Below are positions 8,500 through 16,546 of a stretch of DNA of 28,701 bases, in pieces. The stretch is from NCBI GenBank assembly GCA_050299175.1, contig JBNKVM010000048.1, positions 1 to 28,701 on the forward strand, written 5' to 3'. The position numbers were made by a program, and so were the translations under genes. Each line of letters opens with the position of its first letter. Position 1 is the stretch's first letter. Under the pieces are notes generated by a model. The model was not told the DNA's origin. It did not search any database and saw only the letters and a list, made by a program, of their open reading frames with translations. The stretch is from JAPHTQ01 sp050299175 (GTDB lineage: Bacteria; Pseudomonadota; Gammaproteobacteria; Thiohalomonadales; Thiohalomonadaceae).

Positions 8500-9368
8500 G
8501 CCAATTGGAGATACAGTTCCGGACGTCTATCCTGTTTTCTCCGGTCACCACCTCCGCGCCGATCGAAAAGAGGATGGCAGAAATGGTTGACGGTCTGAGA
8601 ATCGCTGTTGCGTCTGTCCTGATGATGATGCTTATTGCTTCGGCGATTTTGGGCCTGAGTAATAATGGGTATTGGATTGGAATTTCGCTGATCCGCGTTG
8701 GACTCCTCAAGCAGTCTCAACTCTGTTGCGACAGTGACCGCCTGGGTGCGATTCTTGACCTTCAAGCGCTTTAAAATGGCACTGACATGAAACTTTACCG
8801 TTCTCTCGGTAATAAAGAGTTCATTCGCGATTTCCTTGTTGGCTTTGCCCATTGCCAGCTTGCGCAGGATTGTCTGCTCCCTGTCGGTCAAAAGGGACTT
8901 GCTTTGTTTCGCGGCGGACTGTCTGTTGCTTCGATCCGGGATATAGGTGGACAGGTTGGGATCGATGTACTCCATGCCATCATGCACTGTCTGCATGGCA
9001 TGCAGCAGAGCCTCGATCGGGCTGCTTTTCAGGACGTAAGCAGAGACATGGTGCTTGAAAGCGTCATCGACAAATTCATGATTCTGGTTACTGCTATAGA
9101 TCACCATGGCTATGTTGGGGAAATGCGAGTGCATTTGAACTAATGCACCGCATCCGCTTGCATCGCCGAGTTCGTTGTCGATAATGACCATCTCTGGTAG
9201 AAACCGATATACCATCTCCAAACCTTTGGCGCAGCTCTCAGCTTCGCCGATGACTTCGAATCTGCTATCTCGATTGATAAGTTCGGTCAGGCCAATACGA
9301 ACCACGGTATGATCGTCCACGATCAATACGCGAGTTCGCCCCTGGGTGTGACGGACAATTGAGCCCAT
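8487..9368 (-). CDS. NarL/LuxR-family response regulator with Arg-rich tail
   Basis: A two-domain response regulator of 293 residues. The ATG at 9368 is chosen because a GGGGGA ribosome site lies about seven bases upstream and the receiver follows directly; the frame is open further upstream to 9548 but without domain content. The receiver has Asp18/Asp19 in IVDDH, phospho-acceptor Asp64 in VIIDNEL and Lys114 in VLKSS. The LuxR-type helix-turn-helix is at about 159-212 (LTDREQTILRKLAMGKANKEIA, then TERTVKFHV). After about residue 220 comes an unusual 70-residue tail, mostly low-complexity, with repeated (D/N)RR units (NRRSN, QDRRNS, FDRRGGGDRRKQDRR). No kinase gene is adjacent, so it is an orphan regulator. 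It should bind DNA as a phosphorylated dimer; targets are unknown, but a short inverted repeat lies in its own upstream region. Confidence 0.92.
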   Translation of the reverse strand: MGSIVRHTQGRTRVLIVDDHTVVRIGLTELINRDSRFEVIGEAESCAKGLEMVYRFLPEMVIIDNELGDASGCGALVQMHSHFPNIAMVIYSSNQNHEFVDDAFKHHVSAYVLKSSPIEALLHAMQTVHDGMEYIDPNLSTYIPDRSNRQSAAKQSKSLLTDREQTILRKLAMGKANKEIANELFITERTVKFHVSAILKRLKVKNRTQAVTVATELRLLEESNADQRNSNPIPIITQAQNRRSNKHHHQDRRNSDSQTVNHFCHPLFDRRGGGDRRKQDRRPELYLQLANSD

Positions 9369-9417
9369 GGTGAAATCCCCCTGAGAAAGGTAGTGAATGT
9401 TTGCCAAACACTGTGTC

Positions 9418-9439
9418 GACTCCGCCTGGCATGGAGTCG
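9418..9439. repeat. Inverted repeat upstream of LuxR-type regulator
   Basis: CGACTCC (9418-9424) and GGAGTCG (9433-9439) are perfect 7-base arms around a 9-base centre. The repeat lies about 50 bases upstream of the regulator's start codon, a plausible place for an operator, perhaps for autoregulation. No T run follows, so it is not a terminator. Confidence 0.45.
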
Positions 9440-10447
9440 GACTGCCCATTGAACATTGGCTTTTTATAAAGCAATGATGAAATGGGCATAGCGCGTGTAA
9501 TGTATTCGAGAGAGGTCGCGCTATGGCTTTGGTTCTGCGATCTTGCAATCAATGAAGCAGAACACTTTTTATTGTGATTTGATTTGCGGGAAAACTGCAT
9601 CCGCGCAAAACCGACTACCGGCGTCGGATGGTTTACTTCTACTGCGCTTGCATTATGCGTTATGAAAACGATCGGCTTCTCCAGCCTCGTCATTCCATGG
9701 CGAGATCGACTCACACCGGCGTTCGCGCAACTGATATGCCCGATTGTGCATAGAGCTTGCAGACCGGAATATGAGATCTGTTTCAGGAACATGGCATCTT
9801 TGATACGAGTAACCGAAGTCTCAATGCCGATAAACCACTTCCCGGTGTCTGCCAAATCTTCGTCATTTCGTATGAATGAACCTAAGATGCGTCTATATCA
9901 GCTATAGCCATGACGTCCTGTAACCCCTAGACCCGTATCTTTATACCTCTCGTTTCAACGTAAAAATCAATAGAAAATTGTTATCGTAGATCAAGTATAG
10001 CAACACAATTTTGAGTTTGTAAAAGATAATTAACGCATTGAATATATAGAATATTTCATTCCCATTTCCGATAATAACGAAATTCAAATTCCCTATTCTG
10101 AGAATTGACCTTCTGGCGATAGAAATGGCTTATGAACGAAAACCAATCGGAACAGGGAGGGCAAGCAACTTGTGCTTCGTATGTTCCTTCGATGGATTAT
10201 CTTGGAGAACATGCATATCGACTTGCATGATCTGTATGTGTGACAAGTGCTTGGCGCTGAGCTTCGCGGATGGAAGTGGATCTTGTCACTGGTCGTAACT
10301 ACTGATGAACTGACTAAATTCTTATAGTGAGTATTTTTAAACCGTAACAGCTTGTTCAAGTACGGCCAGCATCTTCATATCACTTATCGAAATCGGGGAA
10401 ATATGTCGGTGGATATTACACTTTATTCTATTCACTACAGGTCTCTT

Positions 10448-10464
10448 TGGCACAGAGATTGTTT
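10448..10464 (+). promoter_or_regulatory. Possible sigma-54 -24/-12 element, imperfect
   Basis: TGGCAC at 10448-10453 matches the -24 half well. The -12 half reads TTGTT with GT at 10461-10462 where GC is expected, at the correct 10-base spacing from GG. It would place transcription start near 10474, about 150 bases before the NtrC-type gene. The missing -12 GC keeps confidence low. Confidence 0.25.
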
Positions 10465-10622
10465 TTCTCTCATTTATTCAATTGGTTGACAATTTCTTGT
10501 ATGGATATTGCTTAAGTCATGCAAATTCAGTAAGTAATTTTCTCTGCATTCGGTGTGGTATCAGTGAATATACTAACCATCAGAATACACGCACTCTTTC
10601 AGTGGATAAGTGAGAGGCAGGC

Positions 10623-11999
10623 ATGTCACCCAGCATCCTGATCATCGAGGACGATCCGACCTTGGGCAAAAATCTATTGCGCTTCCTTCGCCTGCAGGGT
10701 TACGAACCGCGCTATTGCAGTAGTTACGGGGATTCGTTGAATGTACTGAGAGAAACCCACTTTGATGTGGTTATCTCAGATCTGATGTTGCCAGATGGCA
10801 GTGGCATGGATCTGCTTGAATTCGTCGCGCAGCACTCTCCGGGTTCGGCGTTTCTGATGATGACTGGCCATGCCAGTCTCAGCACTGCGGTCAATGCCTT
10901 CAGAAACGGTGTGCATGACTACATGATCAAACCCTTTTCCCTTGAGGAGTTGAAGAAAAAAGTCGAGAGTATCGTTGCGCTCAAGCACATGGATCAAAAC
11001 TCGGATTCAAAAAACACCAAAAGTGAAAATGGAGACGATGACGTAACTCAGCCGTTGCTCGGCTGTAGTACTGCGATGCGTGAACTCGTCGCCTTGATCA
11101 AACGCGTTGCAAAGACCCCCAGCACGGTACTGCTGAGCGGTGAAAGCGGCACAGGAAAGGAGTTGGCTGCAAACGCATTGCATATGTTTTCGTCTCGCAG
11201 CGAGGCGCCTTTCGTAGCCGTCAATCTTGGCGCTGTGCCTGATGAACTGGTAGAGAGTCATCTGTTCGGGCACATAAAGGGGGCATTCACCGGGGCGGAC
11301 CAGGATCGGCAGGGGCTGTTTCGGACAGCGGGAAATGGAACTCTGTTTCTCGATGAGATTGGTGAGTTGCCTCTGCCACTCCAGTCAAAGCTGCTGCGCG
11401 CCCTTGAAGACCGCCAGGTTTTTCCTGTTGGTAGCGATGTGCCTTATCCGATATCGGCAAGAATCGTCGCGGCAACCAACAGAGACTTGCCTGTGATGGT
11501 TGACGAGGGTCAATTCAGGCTCGATCTCTACTACCGACTGAATGTCATTGCTATCAGGATGCCGTCCTTACGTGATCGCAAGGAAGATATCCCCGAACTG
11601 GCCGATCATTTTCTGAAGCGATACAGCGAGCGATTCGGACGTTCGTCCGCACTTACATTGAGTCGACAGGCGCTTCAACAGCTCCAGGATTATTCATGGC
11701 CAGGGAATGTGCGCGAACTCTCAAACCTTATCGAGCGGGCAGTGGTTCTTTGTGATACAGATCGAATTCAGTCTTTCGCGTTCGACAAAAATGAAGTACA
11801 GGTTACCACCAGCGAGGTAGATGCACAGATTACGGATCTGAGCACCGCTGTCGAGCAGTTCAAGACTCAACACATCGTGGCGATTCTCGAAGCCGCCAAC
11901 TACAATCGCGAGCTCGCGGCCAAGATGCTGGGTCTGTCACCGGCGACCCTGTACCGTCATCTCGATAAGCTGGGATTGAAGGGGTACCGGGGAAGCTGA
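10623..11999 (+). CDS. NtrC-family sigma-54 activator response regulator, complete
   Basis: A full-length 458-residue NtrC-type regulator. The receiver (1-118) has Asp10/Asp11 region IIEDDP, phospho-acceptor Asp53 in VISDLMLPDG, Thr81 and Lys103. The AAA+ domain (about 145-378) has Walker A GESGTGKE (173-180), the sigma-54 contact loop GAFTGA (220-225), Walker B LFLDEIGE with Asp244/Glu245, the LYYRLNV and LRDRKEDI segments that carry arginine-finger residues, and WPGNVREL at 359-366. A Fis-type helix-turn-helix lies at about 428-450 (NRELAAKMLGLSPATLYRHL). All functional residues are present, so it should activate sigma-54 promoters when phosphorylated. The ATG follows GAGAGG. No kinase is adjacent; the kinase encoded at 16547-17899 has its own regulator. 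Its only close relative beside it is the degenerate gene downstream. Confidence 0.95.
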   Translation: MSPSILIIEDDPTLGKNLLRFLRLQGYEPRYCSSYGDSLNVLRETHFDVVISDLMLPDGSGMDLLEFVAQHSPGSAFLMMTGHASLSTAVNAFRNGVHDYMIKPFSLEELKKKVESIVALKHMDQNSDSKNTKSENGDDDVTQPLLGCSTAMRELVALIKRVAKTPSTVLLSGESGTGKELAANALHMFSSRSEAPFVAVNLGAVPDELVESHLFGHIKGAFTGADQDRQGLFRTAGNGTLFLDEIGELPLPLQSKLLRALEDRQVFPVGSDVPYPISARIVAATNRDLPVMVDEGQFRLDLYYRLNVIAIRMPSLRDRKEDIPELADHFLKRYSERFGRSSALTLSRQALQQLQDYSWPGNVRELSNLIERAVVLCDTDRIQSFAFDKNEVQVTTSEVDAQITDLSTAVEQFKTQHIVAILEAANYNRELAAKMLGLSPATLYRHLDKLGLKGYRGS

Positions 12000-12384
12000 C
12001 CCGATGACTATGGATTCACTGTGCGCTGAAGTCCTGGTTGTGAGAAGTGAAGCAGTGGTCGCTGGTGACTTTCAGAACACAGACCCGCCTGTGCCTAATG
12101 GGCCAAGACCAGGGCTAGTCAGTGCTATAAAATACCCATAGTTTGGGAAAATTCTCGCAATTTAGCGAAATAATTTTCTACTCTGAGAATGTACCCAAGT
12201 GTCACTCCAATCGTCTCTCCGCATTACAATACTATCGTTTGCACTATGGGACTGTTAACTCCTTGAAGTTCAGGGCAAATATTTTTTCACGCCTATTGTC
12301 ATCCTCTCCTGGTCCTGCTGCATGAAAGCCGAATCGGCATGGCACGGGATCTGCACGAAAGTGGAAACAGTCACCTTGGGTAAA
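12000..12384. other. Intergenic region upstream of degenerate regulator
   Basis: No gene is recognised in these 385 bases. Features visible are a TATAAAAT sequence at 12126-12133 without a good -35, a CCC/GGG pair (CCCATAGTTTGGG, 12135-12147) and the inverted repeat annotated separately. No terminator with a T run is seen after the preceding gene. The ORF of the next gene is open from 12322, but the stretch before 12385 resembles no receiver sequence. Confidence 0.5.
12147..12178. repeat. Nested inverted repeat, possible operator
   Basis: Outer arms GAAAATT (12147-12153) and AATTTTC (12172-12178) enclose inner arms TCGC (12155-12158) and GCGA (12165-12168). There is no T run. It lies just after a TATAAAAT sequence and some 200 bases before the degenerate regulator gene, so an operator or a leader-RNA hairpin is possible. 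Confidence 0.4.
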
Positions 12385-13569
12385 ATGATGAGTAACGAAA
12401 TCCTGGTGGTGGAATCCGTCGAATCGGCCGGGGTAGGCCAACTGGCAAAGACCCTCGAGTCCGCGGGTTACTCAATTGTCCGGGTGAACAGTGCCGCAAG
12501 CGCCTTCAGTGAACTAGAAACCAACGACTACACACTCATCGCGGTCGATCTGACTGGCAACAAAGACAATGGTGTCAGGCTGGTACGCGGTCTGCATGTG
12601 GCAAGCCCCGATACCTCGATTATTGTGTTCACTACTCAATGCAACACACGCGATGTGCTGGATCTGCTGCGTGCGGGTGCGTGGGACTGTCAGACCATGC
12701 CTGTCGATTTCGAAAGACTGGACAATGCTGTATTTCAGGCCCTTACGCAAGAAAAGTCGCGTAGCGATTGCAGTGATCTCCGACACGTTCTCTACTACGA
12801 CGAGGTGACCTCGGCCGAAACGAATCCGATGCGCGGATTCTGTCTCTCTCTCCAGGGAGGGGAAGAGCGCATGGCGGGTATAACGGCTCCCTTTGTAGTC
12901 ATTCATGGTGAATGCGGTACAGGTAAGTACATCGTCGCTGACGCCATCCATAGACTGTCGGTCAACGCTGTCGGTCCGATGTTGCGTGTCGATCTGGCCG
13001 AAGTGAACGAGTCGAAAAAAAGCGAAACGGAAAGGACCGAGTGTCTCCATCAGGCACTGGCTAATGCAAAAGGCGGAACACTGCTTTTGGAGAATATCGA
13101 CCTTTTGCCCAAGGAATTAGCGCCCGATATATGCCGTACGTTGAACGAATACAGCCACAATCGGAAAGGGGGTGACCAGCCGGGTTTGGAAGTCAGGGTA
13201 ATCATGACATACAACGCAAACTCACGCAGACGCAAAAAACAAGAGTACATACTTGGGATGATCCGACAAGTGTTACATCCCGAAGAGATCGTTCTTCCCA
13301 GCTTGCGTACACACCCGGAGTTCATTCCCGATCTGGTCGGACAGTATCTGGCCTATTGCCGTGCCAACATGCAGATTCCGGTAACGGGAGTAGATACCCT
13401 TGCCATGCGTTGTCTTCTGTTTCACGACTGGCCGGGCAACTTGAGAGAGCTTGCTTCGGTTCTGGAGGGAGCAACCGTACTCTGTAAGAGCCGTCATCTT
13501 CAGTTACACCACTTGCCCGCCGAGATGCAGAGACCGTACGGCGCAGGCAATTTCTCCTCCCTGGAATAA
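12385..13569 (+). CDS. Degenerate NtrC-like protein lacking GAFTGA loop and HTH
   Basis: A 394-residue protein built like an NtrC regulator but stripped of its key parts. Start choice is uncertain: Met-Met at 12385/12388 matches the receiver N-terminus, while ATG 12322 would add 21 residues of no known use; neither has a strong ribosome site. The receiver keeps Asp55 (IAVDLTG) but the acidic pair is VESVE and the conserved Lys is Met105 (QTMPV). In the AAA+ domain Walker A is intact (GECGTGK, 175-181), but the whole region that should hold GAFTGA is replaced by a short Lys/Glu-rich stretch (208-218), and Walker B reads LLLENID, so the Asp-Glu pair is Glu-Asn. WPGNLREL is kept (349-356). The protein stops at residue 394 with no Fis-type helix-turn-helix. 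The frame is intact for its full length, so it is diverged and not simply broken. It cannot activate sigma-54 in the usual way; a modulator of the neighbouring activators is an inference. Confidence 0.82.
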   Translation: MMSNEILVVESVESAGVGQLAKTLESAGYSIVRVNSAASAFSELETNDYTLIAVDLTGNKDNGVRLVRGLHVASPDTSIIVFTTQCNTRDVLDLLRAGAWDCQTMPVDFERLDNAVFQALTQEKSRSDCSDLRHVLYYDEVTSAETNPMRGFCLSLQGGEERMAGITAPFVVIHGECGTGKYIVADAIHRLSVNAVGPMLRVDLAEVNESKKSETERTECLHQALANAKGGTLLLENIDLLPKELAPDICRTLNEYSHNRKGGDQPGLEVRVIMTYNANSRRRKKQEYILGMIRQVLHPEEIVLPSLRTHPEFIPDLVGQYLAYCRANMQIPVTGVDTLAMRCLLFHDWPGNLRELASVLEGATVLCKSRHLQLHHLPAEMQRPYGAGNFSSLE

Positions 13570-13654
13570 CCGCAGTCACGTTCCCCTTCGTATCGATCCT
13601 GCAATACACCGTCGGTAGCAAATGACTTTGTGCTTTTGTAGAACTCCATATAGC

Positions 13655-13686
13655 AAAAAAAAGCCGCGGAATTCTCATTCCGCGGC
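13655..13686 (-). terminator. Rho-independent terminator of the secreted protein gene
   Basis: A perfect 10-bp stem GCCGCGGAAT / ATTCCGCGGC (13663-13672 and 13677-13686) with a 4-base loop is followed, on the - strand, by eight T (complement of 13655-13662). It lies about 50 bases beyond the stop codon of the - strand gene. The hairpin might also slow + strand transcription, but no T run exists on that side. Confidence 0.93.
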
Positions 13687-13734
13687 GTGATGCACATTTT
13701 TGCGATGTGCGTTTAGGCGACAGCCTCTCGAATA

Positions 13735-15870
13735 CTAGTTGCCGACAAAGTTGGAACTTGTCTGGCACCCTCGCTCGGATTCGATCCAAACCACCGTATC
13801 CGAAGCGCCAGGTACTTGGTTATTGTCGACAGCCGAGCCTCGTGCGGTGCGGATGGACCAGTCGCCTATCGCATCGACTCTGGCTTCACCGATGAAGCGG
13901 GATGTGCCGATATCAAAGGCTACACTGCCGAGATAGGCGAACACACGCTGATTGTCCGGGGTATCGGAGGTGCCTTCGATGCGCCAGGACTCCTTGCCCG
14001 GGTCATACTGAGCACGGGTAATGGTGCAAATGTCAGCCGGCTGGAAATTCGGATTCGTAACCGTGATCAACGTGCTATCCGAAGCGGTATTGCCATCCAC
14101 GTCACTCACTGTCAGGGTGAACTCCGCAACCAATTTATCGAGGTCAGCCATTTCGGCCGCGGTCGGCGTGGTCACGCTGATTTGTGAACAGTCCGCAGTG
14201 ACACAGCTAAAGAAGAGTGATGAAGTCGTTATCCAATCGAAAGCGGCAATCGGGCCCGTCGAATCAGCGCCGTTCAGATCCAAGATCGTACCGGCTTGCA
14301 CACTCTTGTCGGCGCCGGCATTGGCAGTCAACGGGACGGTTTGGCCCGAGCCTGTCAGCGCTCCTGTAACCTGGATGTTTTGCCTGATTACGCCACCGTC
14401 GAGTGAGGTGATCGTAACGGTGAGAGGCGGCACATCCGGCGTGTTCGGATCGATTTTCGTATACAAGCCACTGCCGGTACCCAGTCCGCCATTGGTCCAG
14501 GTTCCCGTGAGATTGGTAAGCGCCGGCTCGAAACTCGCATCGAGCAGCGAGGTATCCATCTGATTGCTGCTCTGCGCGATGACTTCCAGGGTATCGCTGT
14601 CAGTATTCCACTCGGCCTTGGTAATCACGACATGGTCTGATATCTCGGTGCTGATGGAACTGGACGGTGAGTCCGTTATGTTATTGACCGTCACCGAATC
14701 CGGCTTACGCTGGCCGGCAACCAGGGGAGTGTAATCGACTCCCTCCTGTAAGCGTACGAAATAGTTCCCGCCCAATCCTTCGGCCATCACCACCTCGGCG
14801 CCACCATCGACTCTCGCCGTCAGTGTCTGGCCCTCAACAGTACTTGCCCAGATGTTCACATAGCTGATCGGATCATTGATGGTGGGCGAGGCCGGATCGA
14901 TATCGACCTTGTCATAGGTTGCCCGATCGATTGCTACTCCATACTTGGAGGCGACACGACCCATGATCGCAAACAGGTCGGTTTCGACGCAGTCATTGAG
15001 GAGGTCGGCTCCGTTGGTGTCCTTGACTCCACCCAGAGCCGGATCGGCACATTGAAACGAGGGAAACGCATCACCGATGTTGGGCCCTTCGATGCGGAAG
15101 AGATTGGTCCCGTTCGGACTTCCCTGCACCTGGGTCAAGGCCAGGCCCAGACTCTCGTCGAGTAGCGCCCCGGGTGTGTTGATCAGAGTGGCACGGTCAG
15201 CAGTGCTGGCAATGAGAAAGGTAGGAAAGACACCCAAGGCGCTACTGAATTCACCCGCTTGAGTGATGCCAACGTCGATGGTCGAGGAAAAGCCGGGCCC
15301 GTTGACGCCGGGACCCGCATCGCCAGACTGCGAGGTGAAACTGAGCGTGCCATAGGGGTGGGTGATGGTGTAGGTATTGCCCACCATCGAATCGATGCCG
15401 TCGATAAAGAAGCGAATGCGGGAAAAGACGATCTGATCGCCATCCACTACTGGACCGTTGAAAAATGCGGCCTCTCGCGCCAGGGTCATGTTTGCGCGAA
15501 GACCGGAGTTGGCCGGACCTCCATCCATACCGGCGTCTGCAGCCCAGTAGAAAGCCTCGTCCGGATAGTTACCGGGAAAGGTTACAGGCGCGTTCGGATC
15601 GGGTGGGGCGAAAAAGCAGGCCTGTTGGTGATCACAAAGGTCGAGCCGTAATCCGGTGTCGTCTTCGTACCAGAGTGGAAATCCGGTCACAGGATCGGTG
15701 GGACCGACCCTGATCTGCGCTCCGGCAGTCGATGAGATCAGCACACCGGCTATAAGTAGCGTCAGTGGGAGCATGCTTTTGCTTTTACTCCGGCACCGAC
15801 TGGGCATGCCACCTATACGTTGTACTTCAGAATCGAACTCGTCGCACGGTATATTGTGTCGCTCATTCAT
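13735..15870 (-). CDS. Secreted protein with Ig/PKD-like domain, unknown function
   Basis: A 711-residue exported protein of no recognised family. The ATG at 15870 follows GAGG by seven bases; a GTG at 15876 is an alternative. A rather long N-terminal segment leads to an Arg/Lys-rich stretch and hydrophobic core ending SSTAGA-Q (signal peptide). The middle is rich in Gly, Thr, Asp and Ser with few Lys. Near residue 520 a PKD/Ig-like domain begins (ANAGADKSVQAGTILDLNG, then FTLTVSDVDGN). Cysteines occur in spaced pairs (CDHQQAC, SCVTADC), suggesting disulfides outside the cytoplasm. There is no sorting motif or repeat array typical of large adhesins. Its gene is divergent from the kinase-regulator pair and has its own terminator and a plausible sigma-54 promoter, which suggests it is a target of the adjacent regulator. 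It may be a surface or released binding protein. Confidence 0.8.
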   Translation of the reverse strand: MNERHNIPCDEFDSEVQRIGGMPSRCRSKSKSMLPLTLLIAGVLISSTAGAQIRVGPTDPVTGFPLWYEDDTGLRLDLCDHQQACFFAPPDPNAPVTFPGNYPDEAFYWAADAGMDGGPANSGLRANMTLAREAAFFNGPVVDGDQIVFSRIRFFIDGIDSMVGNTYTITHPYGTLSFTSQSGDAGPGVNGPGFSSTIDVGITQAGEFSSALGVFPTFLIASTADRATLINTPGALLDESLGLALTQVQGSPNGTNLFRIEGPNIGDAFPSFQCADPALGGVKDTNGADLLNDCVETDLFAIMGRVASKYGVAIDRATYDKVDIDPASPTINDPISYVNIWASTVEGQTLTARVDGGAEVVMAEGLGGNYFVRLQEGVDYTPLVAGQRKPDSVTVNNITDSPSSSISTEISDHVVITKAEWNTDSDTLEVIAQSSNQMDTSLLDASFEPALTNLTGTWTNGGLGTGSGLYTKIDPNTPDVPPLTVTITSLDGGVIRQNIQVTGALTGSGQTVPLTANAGADKSVQAGTILDLNGADSTGPIAAFDWITTSSLFFSCVTADCSQISVTTPTAAEMADLDKLVAEFTLTVSDVDGNTASDSTLITVTNPNFQPADICTITRAQYDPGKESWRIEGTSDTPDNQRVFAYLGSVAFDIGTSRFIGEARVDAIGDWSIRTARGSAVDNNQVPGASDTVVWIESERGCQTSSNFVGN

Positions 15871-16001
15871 ATTCACACCTCGTCTCCCTCAAATGTAGAT
15901 TTTTCTATCCTCCGTAGTCGCCTGTACGCTGATCGGACTCTCAAGCGAGGACAGGCGGATAAGTGCAGATCCGACTCGACCATGGCACTTACCCAGTCAA
16001 T

Positions 16002-16018
16002 GGCAAACTCTGGGCCAA
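16002..16018 (-). promoter_or_regulatory. Candidate sigma-54 (-24/-12) promoter of the secreted protein gene
   Basis: Read on the - strand the site is TTGGCCCAGAGTTTGCC. It has GG and GC separated by exactly ten bases (GG at 16016-16015, GC at 16004-16003), and matches the consensus TGGCACG-N4-TTGC at most positions. Transcription would start near 15991, giving a leader of about 120 bases. The site lies beside an NtrC-type regulator gene pair, which supports it. Confidence 0.55.
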
Positions 16019-16280
16019 ATGCCTATCCAACTGATATATAGAAAAAAAAGAATCGATTGCTCAGCCCTTCCAATGCTGCCACTCGCAGAGGTGATAGCGT
16101 CAGTGGGCGAGGTCTCGCAGGATTGCGATGTCAGCCACCCAGTTGTGGATACCCTGGCGGCGATGCAGAGCGCCTGTGGGTTTGCGGTCCAACACGGGTC
16201 GAATCGATCCTGAAGTTGCTTCAATGACATCATGCAGAGAGGAGGTGCTCGCTTTCGGTGCCCACTGTCTCGATATCATC

Positions 16281-16297
16281 ATGCCGCAGTGCGGCAT
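16281..16297. repeat. Perfect palindrome in divergent intergenic region
   Basis: ATGCCGCAGTGCGGCAT has 7-base arms ATGCCGC / GCGGCAT around a 3-base centre. It lies about 265 bases upstream of the candidate -24 element of the secreted protein gene and 250 bases upstream of the kinase gene. No T run follows. An operator or activator site is the likeliest reading. Confidence 0.5.
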
Positions 16298-16546
16298 ATC
16301 GGTATTCACGCAGGGCCCTCATAGCACGCCAACCCAGTATTCACAGCCATTTCAGACAAGCGCTTCGGTATGCCTCTTGCTTTGATGTCATTCTCGGCAC
16401 AACTAAACGCGTAACGACATAAGGCCGAGAAAAGGGAGGGAAGTTTTTGCGCGAAAATGCGTTTAAATAGTAATGGAGTGGAGTAGATGCTGTGATACGC
16501 TTTGACCGTATCGCGAAAATAAAATCAGTCAATCCAGAAGAAGACA

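Larger units (their letters stand above)
9369..10622. other. 1.25-kb gap between divergent regulators, no convincing gene
   Basis: No ORF here looks like a real protein. The left part carries the inverted repeat upstream of the LuxR-type regulator gene. From about 9940 to 10100 and again from about 10370 to 10560 the DNA is clearly AT-rich compared with the flanking genes, typical of promoter regions. A -24/-12-like element and a TATACT hexamer (10569-10574) lie upstream of the NtrC-type gene. A small RNA is possible given the length, but nothing in the sequence identifies one. Confidence 0.6.
15871..16546. other. Divergent regulatory region between secreted protein and kinase genes
   Basis: No coding ORF is convincing in these 676 bases. 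The region holds a -24/-12 promoter candidate firing leftward and a perfect palindrome at 16281-16297, both annotated separately. A clear promoter for the rightward kinase gene is not seen; TAAAAT at 16520-16525 has no -35 at proper distance. Its length leaves room for distant activator sites of a sigma-54 promoter. Confidence 0.55.

Noticed and set aside
9265..9855. - strand ORF of 196 codons in the regulator gap
   Set aside because: It overlaps the start of the LuxR-type gene in another frame and shows no domain or ribosome site.
10486..10491. TTGACA as a -35 element before the NtrC-type gene
   Set aside because: The hexamer 17 bases downstream (TGCTTA) is a poor -10, so a sigma-70 promoter here is not supported.
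16190..16215. GGGTCGAATCGATCC resembling a tRNA T-arm
   Set aside because: No acceptor stem, D-arm or anticodon arm could be found around it.
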